From: JAZDMK01 sp043800975
GTDB taxonomy: Bacteria > Bacteroidota > Bacteroidia > Bacteroidales > JAHJDW01
DNA length: 64,000 bases
Direction of reading: 5' to 3'
Assembly (NCBI GenBank): GCA_043800975.1
Contig: JAZDMK010000325.1
Location: 8,872 to 72,871 of the forward strand
Shown: positions 1 to 8,364 of the stretch, one piece after another
Position numbering within the stretch: the first letter of the stretch is position 1
How the letters are laid out: each line of letters begins with the position of its first letter
The notes under the pieces: generated by a model
What the model saw: the letters and a program-made list of their open reading frames with translations, nothing else
What the model was told of the DNA's origin: nothing
Database searches by the model: none
Translations under genes and position numbers: made by a program

Positions 1-2
1 CA

Positions 3-131
3 GAAATTGTTGCTGAAAGTGTAGAATTAAAAGGCAGTGTTTTTAGTTTCTCTGTTGAAAAGTATACAGGGCAAAAGAAGCCGGGTTGTTACAAAAAAAA
101 AGCGCAGGTAGCAGAACTACCAATTTCCTAA
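3..131 (+). CDS. C-terminal end of an unidentified protein (5' truncated)
   Basis: An open frame enters from the left edge and stops with TAA at 129-131, giving 42 residues that begin EIVAESVELKG and end AELPIS. The EIVAESVEL stretch faintly resembles the last strand of single-stranded-DNA-binding OB folds, but the acidic DDLPF-type tail of SSB is absent, so this is only a suggestion. A small membrane-protein gene follows 27 nt later on the same strand. The start and most of the protein lie outside the window, so no function can be assigned. Confidence 0.4.
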   Translation, partial: EIVAESVELKGSVFSFSVEKYTGQKKPGCYKKKAQVAELPIS

Positions 132-158
132 ATAATCGTACAGTTAAAAAATAGTTTT

Positions 159-290
159 ATGAAAAATGCAATTCACAATTTAATTCATTTGTTTACTTTA
201 AAAAAGGAACAAAGAAACTGGGCAGAGTTTCTGTTTTTTCTGGCCATTTTCATTTTCACCTTTGCGATGCTGGTGATAATAACATTATAG
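159..290 (+). CDS. 43-residue single-span membrane protein
   Basis: A short ORF opens with ATG at 159 and stops with TAG at 288-290. The first 20 residues are polar and basic (MKNAIHNLIHLFTLKKEQRN); they are followed by WAEF and a continuous hydrophobic helix (FLFFLAIFIFTFAMLVIITL) that reaches the C terminus. This predicts a single-pass protein with a short basic cytoplasmic N terminus. It is close behind the preceding partial gene and may be co-transcribed with it. I do not recognise the family; the clear membrane segment and an otherwise empty interval make it a plausible but unproven gene. Confidence 0.4.
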   Translation: MKNAIHNLIHLFTLKKEQRNWAEFLFFLAIFIFTFAMLVIITL

Positions 291-425
291 AATATAAATA
301 ATATGTAATTCCATTTAGATAAAGAATAAGTTTAAAAATTTTACCGCTTATAAACTCAAACCGACCGTTCGTAAACCTGAAGCTACCACTCATTACTAAA
401 CTAATTTTTATTAACATGATAAAAA

Positions 426-433
426 TAATTTTG
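426..433 (+). promoter_or_regulatory. Candidate -7 promoter box for the 457 gene
   Basis: TAATTTTG matches the Bacteroidota -7 consensus TAnnTTTG exactly and lies 23 nt before the ATG at 457, leaving a leader of roughly 20 nt. A good TTTG -33 box is not evident; only an A/T-rich run lies at the right distance. Confidence 0.45.
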
Positions 434-456
434 CAAACAAAAACCTAACTACTATT

Positions 457-3400
457 ATGAAAAAGCTAACATTTATTTTCAGCGTTGTTTTGCTAGTGTT
501 CTGTTGTTCCTTTTTAAAAGCACAGACCAACGCAACAGGAGTTGATCCGGGAAAAAAGAAAATTACCAGATTAAGTAACAAGGTGTATGATACCTATGGA
601 AGGGAGTACACCATGGAAGATATAATCATTAAGAAAAAACCCGGTGGCGTAAAGGCACAGGAAACAGCCGGAATTTTCAGGCTGGATTTTGTGGACGGAG
701 GCGGAACGGGTTTCTATGATGGCACACTGGGGAATCAGAGAAGAGCCGTAGCACTGCAGGTTTATGAAGACCTTAGCGGCTTAATAGAACATGCGATGAG
801 TCCCTATACAACGATTGGGGAACTCGGCACAACCCGTTTTGTAGAAATTCGGGTTTCTTCCATTGAAAATGCTTCAGACCCAATGCTGGGAATGGCAGGT
901 CAGTTTTTTCCCGAATGGTCATTGGGAATATCACAAGGAACTGTTTGGCAAACACTCAATTCAGGAATTGATTTCTGGACGGGAATTGACGCATCCAATT
1001 TCGGGAATTTTGAATTTTACCATGGAACACTTGAAATCAACTGGGGGAAGCCCATTTTCATCTGGGATGACCCTTATGGAGTCCCGGCGATGACGGCTGG
1101 TGAATATGATTTATACACGATTATATTACATGAGGCCATCCATCAGCTTGGTTTTGGCAGTTTAATTACTGGAAACGGAAACAGTTATATAACCGGCACT
1201 AATCCTGGTATTTATTCACTTTATGACACTTACCTCACCGATGAGACAACAGGCAATCCTCTTGTAACATGGAACAGTAGCTATAATGCAACATTCAACA
1301 CAGCCTATCTGGGGAACCTTACTTCATCTTGTTCAATTCAATTTGACGGTATTAACCCAACTTTTGTAACATCGCCAAATGTTTTTAACAGCGCATCCAG
1401 TCTGAGTCATTTTCCTACGTCTAACTGCGGAAACCCGAACATCTACCTGATGAACCCAAGCCTGACAGGAGGACCCGGCGGATTGCATCGCTTTTTGGAT
1501 AACTCCGAAGTAACGGCATTATGTGATTTGCATTATGAAACAACCGGCGTTTTTCCGGGTCAGCCAGCACAACCTGTTTGTGGAACCCGTGTGGCAGGTG
1601 TGAATGACAACTGTGAATTTGTAGGTACATTTGGAAACCCGGGAACTCCCGGAGTAAATTTTGCAACCGCACATGATGTTGACTTTACATTCAACTCTAC
1701 CACCCTTTTAGCCAACGATGAAAATGCAAACTGGTATGATGATCTGGAAGTAATGAACAGCTCAGGTACTCTGACAGGACTTACTTCGGGTGGGACAGGG
1801 AATACAATTGCGTTTAATCCGAATTCAAATTTTGAAGGTGTCGCTATTCTAAGGTATGTACCGCGTGAAAGTGAGTTTGGACAAAGAGGTAATTATACGT
1901 ATGTCTTCATAACAGTAATGCCTCCCGATGTAATTTTACCAGCCTGTAATGCAACTGGTGAATGCGGTGAAAATTTGATTTGTCATGGTGACATTGAAGA
2001 CATTCCTGCAATTATTGGGGGTAATCCAAATCTTTCAGGAAGGCCGCTTTCGGATGCAGGAATTAATAACCTGCCTGCTACTAATTCCCCAGATCTTTTT
2101 CCAGTTTCAGGAATCGCCTATTTTAATCCAATTTTTTACTGTGGAAATGATCCTGGAGGCATAGTTCCTCCTCATGCCTTCTTAGGAGCAAATGTGCAGT
2201 ACATGGGCCTTGGGAATCATCAGTCCAATCGCGAAATCATTTATTTTCCGTTAAAATCTCCCTTAATAATTGGACAGTCATACAGCCTTAGCTTTTATGC
2301 TTATGGGGGTTGTGATGTGAATGTTCAGTTTCTTTTTAGTGAGAATCCCCCGTGCGGAGCCGATATGATTGATCCAACAGTTGGCAATACTACAGTTTGT
2401 GGTGGAGGTGGAAATTATACACCTGTTCAATCTGAGATTTTACCAATTGATGTTCCAATACCAATGACGTGGACACTGTATCCACAGAATGTTATAATTA
2501 ATCAACCAAACATCAATTATGTTGCGGTAACGGTTATTCCTAACCCCAATAATGCGGGTGCATCAGAATACACCCTCTTTGACGACTTCTCTCTGGTAGC
2601 TATCAATCAAACAGAACTTACAACCACGCTTACCCAATCCGTTAATTCAGCATGCCCCGGAGAAAATGTTCAATATACGATTGAAGTATGTAACAATTCG
2701 GGCAACGATGCCGTTGATGTCAACATTACTGATAATCTGCCTTCCGGTCTCACATTTCAGCCGGGTGGTACTTTTACATATCCTGTTACAAATATTCCTT
2801 TACTTGTGAATGGAGATTGTCAGGTGTTTACACTCAATGCGCAGGTAAATTCAACATTGGGACCCTTGACAAATAATGTTCAACTGACGAGCGGTGGTTG
2901 CAATAGTACCCTAAGTTCTACTTCTGTTTCACTGGATATAGTGACCCAATCTTTATCACTTTCATCATCAACCAGTGCAAGTGTTGTTTGCCCGGGAACC
3001 ACAATTCCGTATTCTATAGAGGTGTGTAATCCAGAAGCAACCCCTGTAAACGGAATCGGATTACAAACAACGATCCCTGCTGGTTTTGCAGCAGTACCAG
3101 GTTCAGGGTATACCGTAACTCCAACCACGGTTACTTGGGATCCTTTTACACTGAACGGAGGTACTATCACAAACCCGGCATGTACAACCTTAGTAGTTCC
3201 GATAACTGTTAATGCAGCAACAGGCAATATATGCACTGAAATTGTTTCAGGAGTTATACCTTGTAATAACAGCGAAACCTGCGTAACGGTTTCTTCAAAT
3301 TATTGCAGTGCAACCCCCAGCATTACAATTCCCAATGGGGCATTTTCAACAGCATTCCCTTTTATTGCGGAAGGAACACTTGTTGAAGTACTGGGTACAT

Positions 3401-5643
3401 ACAACATCAATTCCGATGTTACATACAGCGGAGTATTGTTTAGGATGAGCCCCAATGCCAGTATTGTTGTTCAATCGGGAAGCGATTTAACCTTAAGTGC
3501 ATGCTTTTTATTTTCCTGTACAGGTCAATGGACAGGAATCCGGGTACAACCTGGTGGAAGTCTGGTTAGCGGTAAAGGTACCGTGATTCAGGATGCAGTA
3601 AACGGGGTAACGGCAATGGCTTCTGCAAGCCCAACTGTTTTTCCATCATTAACAATTAATACAACTATTTTTAATCATAACTCCAATGGTGTGCTTATTG
3701 AATCCGTATTGGCAAATATGCAACCTACCAATTCAAATATCATTAAAAACACAATTTTCACAAACCGTGATCTTGGATGTTTTACTCCCGGAGTTGATTT
3801 CATGGCAGTGCTGAAAAATGACTTGATTAATGAGAATTACACCAATTGGCCAGGATCAACCGCAGCTGGTACGTCGGGGATTAAAATCGCACTGAATACT
3901 GCTAATAACAACATATATACTATCGGTTTGCCTGACGCATCAAACTGGACAAATAACCTGAACATTTATGACAATCTTTCCTACGGAATCATTTCAATGA
4001 GCTCTAATATTCATGTTAAAAACTCTTTATTCCAGAACCTGCTCGGTAACTCTTACAACAGCTCCAACCCTTCGGGTGTGGGTGTATTCTATTCAGGGTT
4101 GGAAAACAAATCCGTTACTGTAGGTAATACAGTCAGTAACCTGAATTCAAATACCAACGAATGGAATAAGTTCAGAAACTGTTTGCGCGGTATCAGCGCC
4201 TGGTCAAGTAGTTTTATTAGCTCATTCAACAATGTGTTTACCAATGCTACAACAAGCAGTACTTTCAGCGGTTCAGGCACCTTTAACAGGGGGGAATATG
4301 CAATTTTCCTTCAGCCGGTCTCAAGTCTGACCACTTCAACACTCCGTATTGAACATAACAACATTTATAACTGCGCCACGGGTGTGTACATTAATCGTAC
4401 TTCCTCTACACCAACTGCTATAGAAATCAATATTGACTGCAACACGATGAGCTCGGGTAATCAAACCAATCAATACATGCAGCGGGGGATTTATCTGATA
4501 GATCCGATTACCAATACACCCACTATTGATCTTGAAAAATACAGGATACGTTACAACAACATTAACAATGCAATCACCAATGCTATTTACGCTCAGAACG
4601 TAAAAAAAGGATTGTATATTTTTCAAAATTCGCATTTATCCATCCTTTTCTACAGCAGTACCAGTCGGATTCAGGACATAGTCAAAACCCGTGACGTAAT
4701 TCGTTTGGCAAGCTGTGCTAATGCAACGATTCTAAATAACGGAGTCATTACCACTTCCAATGGTAATACGCAGAAAACAACAGAAGTCCTAACTGGTATT
4801 AATATTACTACAACGCCCGGCCTTACATTATCAAATAATACTGTAAGCTATGTGGGAACCTGTATAGTGTTTACGGGTAATTGTGGTGCGTCAGCTCTCA
4901 GAAGCTCGTTCTTTACATTAAATACAATGAAAAGCGCAAAGTATGGTTTGTATATGAATACAGCTGCTTCTTTCAATATTCAGGGAAGCGGGCTGAATAC
5001 TACAGGAAACAGGTTTGGGGAAATTGGTACTGCCCCGAACAATCTTACTACAGGTCAGACATTCTGTAACAGCGGTACAAATATTAATGTAAATGCTCAA
5101 ATGTATGTATATAATGTTGCGCCCAGCGGTGGACTTACTCATGTTCCCTACACGAACTTAGTGGGCCCGGCAACAGGATCTTCTGCATATACAGTAGGAA
5201 ACAGCCCAAGCTTTGGTATTATCCGGTCAACAGCAAGTCCCTATTTTGGGTTCGCCTGCCTCAACTGCAACTGCAATGCATACGGCACGCTGCCCAGCAT
5301 GCTGGCACAGCCTGCTATTGTAAGTGAAAATCCGGAAGAGAATACATTTGAAGAAAAGACTTTAAATGATGATTCTAATGCAGGTTTTGAAAATACCGTA
5401 AAAGTATATCCTAATCCCAATTCCGGTTCTTTCAAACTGCAGTATAACGTGAGAGAAGAAGGAACGCTGAACTTCCAGTTGTGCGATTATTCCGGAAAAG
5501 TAATTGTAAACAACCTGCTCGAAACCGGCGAAAAAACGGTGGATATCAATCTCGGTGATTATCCCGGCGGTATCTACTTCTATCGTCTGCTTTCCTCCGG
5601 TGGTGCAATGATCGCTTCGGGAAAAGTTTCGGTGATACGATAA
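457..5643 (+). CDS. Large secreted metalloprotease-like protein with DUF11 repeats, beta-helix and T9SS type A sorting domain
   Basis: 1728 residues. The N terminus is a signal peptide ending near LKAQ (residues 1-22). A region up to about residue 370 contains HEAIHQLGFG (residues 225-234), an HExxH zinc-protease motif, so this part is probably a metalloendopeptidase-like domain; a third metal ligand was not assigned. Two cysteine-containing DUF11-type repeats follow at about 725-900 (paired CPGxx(V/I)xYxIEVCN motifs). Residues about 1000-1560 are Asn/Ser-rich, with the periodic short strands of a right-handed parallel beta-helix. The last ~80 residues (VYPNPNSGSFKL to the end) are a T9SS type A sorting domain, so the protein is expected to be exported and anchored at the cell surface. 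It appears monocistronic, ending at a strong terminator. The substrate is unknown, and the protease call rests on the HExxH motif. Confidence 0.85.
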   Translation: MKKLTFIFSVVLLVFCCSFLKAQTNATGVDPGKKKITRLSNKVYDTYGREYTMEDIIIKKKPGGVKAQETAGIFRLDFVDGGGTGFYDGTLGNQRRAVALQVYEDLSGLIEHAMSPYTTIGELGTTRFVEIRVSSIENASDPMLGMAGQFFPEWSLGISQGTVWQTLNSGIDFWTGIDASNFGNFEFYHGTLEINWGKPIFIWDDPYGVPAMTAGEYDLYTIILHEAIHQLGFGSLITGNGNSYITGTNPGIYSLYDTYLTDETTGNPLVTWNSSYNATFNTAYLGNLTSSCSIQFDGINPTFVTSPNVFNSASSLSHFPTSNCGNPNIYLMNPSLTGGPGGLHRFLDNSEVTALCDLHYETTGVFPGQPAQPVCGTRVAGVNDNCEFVGTFGNPGTPGVNFATAHDVDFTFNSTTLLANDENANWYDDLEVMNSSGTLTGLTSGGTGNTIAFNPNSNFEGVAILRYVPRESEFGQRGNYTYVFITVMPPDVILPACNATGECGENLICHGDIEDIPAIIGGNPNLSGRPLSDAGINNLPATNSPDLFPVSGIAYFNPIFYCGNDPGGIVPPHAFLGANVQYMGLGNHQSNREIIYFPLKSPLIIGQSYSLSFYAYGGCDVNVQFLFSENPPCGADMIDPTVGNTTVCGGGGNYTPVQSEILPIDVPIPMTWTLYPQNVIINQPNINYVAVTVIPNPNNAGASEYTLFDDFSLVAINQTELTTTLTQSVNSACPGENVQYTIEVCNNSGNDAVDVNITDNLPSGLTFQPGGTFTYPVTNIPLLVNGDCQVFTLNAQVNSTLGPLTNNVQLTSGGCNSTLSSTSVSLDIVTQSLSLSSSTSASVVCPGTTIPYSIEVCNPEATPVNGIGLQTTIPAGFAAVPGSGYTVTPTTVTWDPFTLNGGTITNPACTTLVVPITVNAATGNICTEIVSGVIPCNNSETCVTVSSNYCSATPSITIPNGAFSTAFPFIAEGTLVEVLGTYNINSDVTYSGVLFRMSPNASIVVQSGSDLTLSACFLFSCTGQWTGIRVQPGGSLVSGKGTVIQDAVNGVTAMASASPTVFPSLTINTTIFNHNSNGVLIESVLANMQPTNSNIIKNTIFTNRDLGCFTPGVDFMAVLKNDLINENYTNWPGSTAAGTSGIKIALNTANNNIYTIGLPDASNWTNNLNIYDNLSYGIISMSSNIHVKNSLFQNLLGNSYNSSNPSGVGVFYSGLENKSVTVGNTVSNLNSNTNEWNKFRNCLRGISAWSSSFISSFNNVFTNATTSSTFSGSGTFNRGEYAIFLQPVSSLTTSTLRIEHNNIYNCATGVYINRTSSTPTAIEINIDCNTMSSGNQTNQYMQRGIYLIDPITNTPTIDLEKYRIRYNNINNAITNAIYAQNVKKGLYIFQNSHLSILFYSSTSRIQDIVKTRDVIRLASCANATILNNGVITTSNGNTQKTTEVLTGINITTTPGLTLSNNTVSYVGTCIVFTGNCGASALRSSFFTLNTMKSAKYGLYMNTAASFNIQGSGLNTTGNRFGEIGTAPNNLTTGQTFCNSGTNINVNAQMYVYNVAPSGGLTHVPYTNLVGPATGSSAYTVGNSPSFGIIRSTASPYFGFACLNCNCNAYGTLPSMLAQPAIVSENPEENTFEEKTLNDDSNAGFENTVKVYPNPNSGSFKLQYNVREEGTLNFQLCDYSGKVIVNNLLETGEKTVDINLGDYPGGIYFYRLLSSGGAMIASGKVSVIR

Positions 5644-5663
5644 TGAATCTAAATTCCACTACT

Positions 5664-5696
5664 AAAAGGTCGCAAGCAATTGCGGCCTTTTTTTTT
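5664..5696 (+). terminator. Rho-independent terminator of the 457 gene
   Basis: An AAAGGTCGCAA / TTGCGGCCTTT hairpin with a tight loop is followed by an unbroken run of T. It lies about 20 nt after the stop codon. Confidence 0.85.
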
Positions 5697-5832
5697 AGCA
5701 TACATTGTTTGTCACGTTATGCGTTACACTTGTTACCTTGCAATATTGTCCTACGCACTGGCCATTTACTTTCGGTTTTATCCCACGCACGGGCTTTTTA
5801 CTTTCGGTATTATCCAACGCGATTGGCAAGGT

Positions 5833-5881
5833 CGCGCCGGCGCTAGCGGCGCGAATCACTTTTTTGTCGCCACAAAAAAGT
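5833..5881. repeat. Two adjacent perfect hairpins in gene-free DNA
   Basis: CGCGCCG (5833-5839) pairs with CGGCGCG (5847-5853), and ACTTTTTTGT (5858-5867) pairs perfectly with ACAAAAAAGT (5872-5881) across a CGCC loop. The order, a GC-rich hairpin followed by a T-rich/A-rich hairpin, is that of the last two stems of the interspersed repeat at 6310 and 29230 read on the opposite strand. This may therefore be a degenerate inverted relative of that repeat. The surrounding 5.70-6.30 kb contains short overlapping open frames in all phases but nothing resembling a real gene. Confidence 0.6.
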
Positions 5882-6309
5882 AATCAAAAAAACGCTTTCA
5901 CCCGAATATGCGTCCTACACACAAGCCACTGCGAAAAACTTCCAAAGGCCGGGCATGGCAGGCTCCCAGTTACAAACAGATTTTAGTTATTGTTCATCCC
6001 AACAGGAAGCCTGAATATGCCCTTGTCGCACAAGCCAACACGGAAGCTTTTCCGCAGTTCCGCATGTCGGGTGTTTTACTAACATATCAATAAATTTATA
6101 GGCGTTCGAGAGCTCCCACCATACGATGGTTCGGTTGCTGTTTAACAGCGATCAGGTTTGCTTTTGAGCTACTTTCAGCTGCTCATAAACTCAACCAGCT
6201 GCGATGGTTTTGGTTGGAGTGATTATTTGTGTTGTATAGCAACTACAATTAAAAAGGACGCGCATTCAAACGTATTGAAAAAGCGTTAGCAAGAAACAGA
6301 TAAAAACCA

Positions 6310-6616
6310 ATAGCTCCGCAGGAGCTCAAACAATCGCTGCGTAGCAGCTACATTATAGAACAGCAGCATTAAAGGATATGAGATTGAAAACAAGGTGAGT
6401 TGAGGGGAGGGCCCTGCGCTAAGAAAAAAGTGTCTGAGTCCGCCTTAGCGGACGAGTTTTTTTTCGGGGTTAAAACTCACCGTAGTTTTCACGAATAGGC
6501 TTTACGCTGCGAGTTTTCTTTTGGCTCCACCATTTTCTTTGGCGATCCAAAGAAAAGGTGGAATGTCTTTGCAGTCGTAGACTGCTGATACACGATAAGT
6601 AATTTGGCCTGTGCGC
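6310..6616 (+). repeat. Structured ~300-bp interspersed repeat, copy A
   Basis: This segment aligns end to end with 29230-29511. Shared single-stranded blocks include ACAATCGCTGC, GCTAAGAAAAA, GTAGTTTTC, AGGCTTTACGC and a terminal GGCCTGTGCGC. Stems in this copy: GCTGC/GCAGC (6336-6340/6344-6348); GGTGAGTT/AACTCACC (6394-6401/6474-6481), enclosing GTCCGC/GCGGAC (6438-6443/6448-6453); a 15-bp stem with one bulge (6527-6542/6547-6561); and GCAGTC/GACTGC (6571-6576/6580-6585). In the second copy the outer closing stem and the last two stems have different sequences that still pair. No protein is encoded convincingly on either strand. It could be a mobile structured element or a structured transcript; the family is not one I recognise. 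Confidence 0.75.
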
Positions 6617-6728
6617 AGGATAATATCGCAAAGTATTCCCGCGCAACATTGGCTCGTGGGAAACTATAATTACAAAATATAAGCTCGTGCGCAGGCATTC
6701 TGTATCCAGCATCCGACATCGGATTTTT

Positions 6729-6891
6729 TCGTACTTCGTTGGAAAGTCACTCGTAACTATTAAAAAAAAAGAAAAGCGCTGACCGTGCGCAAGCTTTCCA
6801 TTTCTGGCTTCTGACTTCGGTCTCCGGTCTACTTCGTAGTTCGTACGTTCGTACTCATTCGTACTTAGTTGGAAAGTCGCTCGTAACTATT
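6729..6891 (+). repeat. Direct repeat pair, 33 bp, spaced by about 100 bp
   Basis: Positions 6729-6761 and 6859-6891 share 31 of 33 bases (TCGTACTT-GTTGGAAAGTC-CTCGTAACTATT; the two differences are C/A and A/G). The interval between them is also low in complexity, with repeated TTCGTAC words. There is no gene here; 5.70-7.06 kb as a whole is repeat-rich non-coding DNA. Confidence 0.7.
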
Positions 6892-6941
6892 TCCACCCAG
6901 GGTAATAACATTTTTCCTTCTCGCCGGATTAAGGCATTAGA
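6890..6941 (+). repeat. Upstream module type 3, copy 1
   Basis: GGGTAATAACATTTTTCC, followed by TCTCGCCGGATTAAGGCA, is shared with 12056-12092 apart from one base. Inside it GCC-ggattaa-GGC can form a small hairpin. Copy 2 lies about 30 nt before the start of the gene at 12131; this copy is not directly followed by a recognisable gene, the next start being at 7179. Confidence 0.6.
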
Positions 6942-7060
6942 AACTAAAGTTTTTTTCATTTCCGGCCGAAAGAGTGTGTGTTGTTCGATAGATTTTTCTT
7001 TACGGTCGGATTCTTAAAAATGCAAGTTGACAGAATGATATTATTAAACCCAAATAATAA

Positions 7061-7094
7061 ACAGCGGAAGCCGAAAAGCTGAGATAGAGTAGGC
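7061..7094 (+). promoter_or_regulatory. 34-nt conserved leader element, copy 1
   Basis: This is the first of four near-identical 34-nt elements (others at 8311, 12573 and 16294), all on the same strand and all upstream of a gene. The core runs ACAGCGGAAGCC, GAAAAGCTG, nGAnAGAGTAGGC, and only the two n positions vary. CAGC can pair with GCTG, and the loop GCC can pair with the terminal GGC as a small pseudoknot. A preceding block (TTAAACCCAAATAAT) resembles the blocks preceding copies 3 and 4. This copy ends 84 nt before the start at 7179, and a second, stronger pseudoknot lies in between. Confidence 0.7.
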
Positions 7095-7115
7095 GTTATT
7101 TCAAAACATAATCCT

Positions 7116-7159
7116 GCCTGTATTAAAAGTCCCGTACAGGCTGGCATTAAACCGGGACT
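7116..7159 (+). promoter_or_regulatory. Predicted H-type pseudoknot in the leader of the 7179 gene
   Basis: Stem 1 is GCCTGTA (7116-7122) with TACAGGC (7135-7141). Stem 2 is AGTCCCG (7128-7134) with CGGGACT (7153-7159). Both are perfect 7-bp stems in the interleaved order a-b-a'-b'. No base separates strand b from a', loop 1 is 5 nt and loop 3 is 11 nt, which is sterically reasonable for an H-type fold. It ends 19 nt before the ATG, where it could affect ribosome loading. The two hairpins could instead be mutually exclusive alternatives. Confidence 0.55.
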
Positions 7160-7178
7160 CTCATTTAAATTAATAACT

Positions 7179-8285
7179 ATGACACTGACTAGGCCTTTTT
7201 ACAACTGCCACATTCACACATTCTCTGAACAGGATATTCCTGTTGATTTTTTTAAAAACAAAATCCTGATGGATTTTCTTAAAAGGCATACAACCGAGGA
7301 GTTGGCTGCCGATCTGATAGGATTCATTCACAAGATTGAATTGCTGTTAAACATTAATGCAGAAGAAGCTGAAAAATATCTGCAGTTTTACCTGATCAGC
7401 AAGATGAATTCCCAGCGCCAAATTTTCGACCGCTGCCGCCGCGGATATCCCGATGGTTCAAAGTTTTTTGTGCTGGCTATGGATATGGCTTTCATGCAGG
7501 CAGGCAATGTTCCCCGGAATTATATCGAGCAGCTTCGCGAATTATCGCAGGTAAATACCCAGCAAATTATTCCATTTGTGCACATTGATCCCCGGCGCGA
7601 AGGATATTTTCAGATACTGCGCGAAGCAGTAGAAACACTGGGTTTTAAAGGAGTGAAGCTTTATCCGCCTTTGGGTGTTTTCCCGTTTGATGAGCGGCTG
7701 GATCGGGTGTATGAGTATTGTGTTGATCACAACCTCCCGGTGGTAAGCCATGGAAGTCCTCATAATCCGGTACATTTCAAAGGAAGTGAAAAAGATCTGC
7801 TAAAACTTCTTGAAAACAAATATTTTGAAGTTAATCCTAAAGGACTCAATTTTAAAGAACTTTGCGACATATTCACGCATCCGAAAAACTATGCGATTGT
7901 ATGTGAAAAAAATCCGCTGCTCAAAATATGCATAGCTCATTATGGATCTTCTTCCATGTGGGAAAAAAGGCTGAAGGATAAAAACGATGGCGACAACTGG
8001 GTGAATATCATTAACCGTATGATTCAGAAATATCGCTACTTCTACACCGATATTTCTTATACCATGTACTTCGATGTAAAGAAACATGGCAGCAGTTTTT
8101 ATAAAGAATTCAGCGAGCTGCTGGATAATGATGCAGTGCGCAGAAAAGTATTGTTTGGTTCCGACTATTTTATGCCGGCTTCACAGGAAACAGACATGAC
8201 CTATGCTCAGCGGTTGTGCAATGCCATAGGACCCGAAAAATTCAATGCCATTGCCGTAGAAAACCCAGAGGCGTTTTTAAGATAG
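7179..8285 (+). CDS. Amidohydrolase-family metal-dependent hydrolase
   Basis: 368 residues with no signal peptide, so probably cytoplasmic. The N-terminal YNCHIHTFSE carries the HxH metal motif of the amidohydrolase TIM barrel. Further along are GFKGVKLYPPLG with the KLYPP strand typical of COG2159-like hydrolases, VVSHGSPHNP, ICIAHYGSSS with a further histidine, YFYTDISYTM, and VLFGSDYFMP, whose Asp is the likely catalytic residue. A helical insertion at about residues 30-90 precedes the core. The ATG at 7179 follows a conserved 34-nt element and a pseudoknot. The next gene is separated by another copy of the 34-nt element, so it may have its own promoter or RNA control. The substrate cannot be read from sequence. 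Confidence 0.8.
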   Translation: MTLTRPFYNCHIHTFSEQDIPVDFFKNKILMDFLKRHTTEELAADLIGFIHKIELLLNINAEEAEKYLQFYLISKMNSQRQIFDRCRRGYPDGSKFFVLAMDMAFMQAGNVPRNYIEQLRELSQVNTQQIIPFVHIDPRREGYFQILREAVETLGFKGVKLYPPLGVFPFDERLDRVYEYCVDHNLPVVSHGSPHNPVHFKGSEKDLLKLLENKYFEVNPKGLNFKELCDIFTHPKNYAIVCEKNPLLKICIAHYGSSSMWEKRLKDKNDGDNWVNIINRMIQKYRYFYTDISYTMYFDVKKHGSSFYKEFSELLDNDAVRRKVLFGSDYFMPASQETDMTYAQRLCNAIGPEKFNAIAVENPEAFLR

Positions 8286-8310
8286 CAAACCATTTACTTA
8301 TGATTATCAA

Positions 8311-8344
8311 ACAGCGGAAGCCGAAAAGCTGTGATAGAGTAGGC
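8311..8344 (+). promoter_or_regulatory. 34-nt conserved leader element, copy 2
   Basis: Second copy, in the 79-nt gap between the 7179 and 8365 genes, ending 20 nt before the ATG at 8365. Here the outer stem extends by one pair (ACAGC/GCTGT). Unlike copies 1, 3 and 4, the sequence before it does not keep the AACCCAA block. A short ORF (8300-8356, starting MIIKQRKPKS) runs through the element and stops just before the real gene. Confidence 0.7.
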
Positions 8345-8364
8345 ATTCACTTTTAATTTAATTT

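Noticed and set aside
5643..6093. Several 60-90 codon ORFs after the large T9SS protein
   Set aside because: They overlap the terminator and repeat hairpins, use several phases of the same low-complexity DNA, and show no protein-like pattern.
6470..6719. Minus-strand ORFs of 76-80 codons
   Set aside because: They lie across the structured interspersed repeat, overlap one another in different frames, and are not conserved in copy B.
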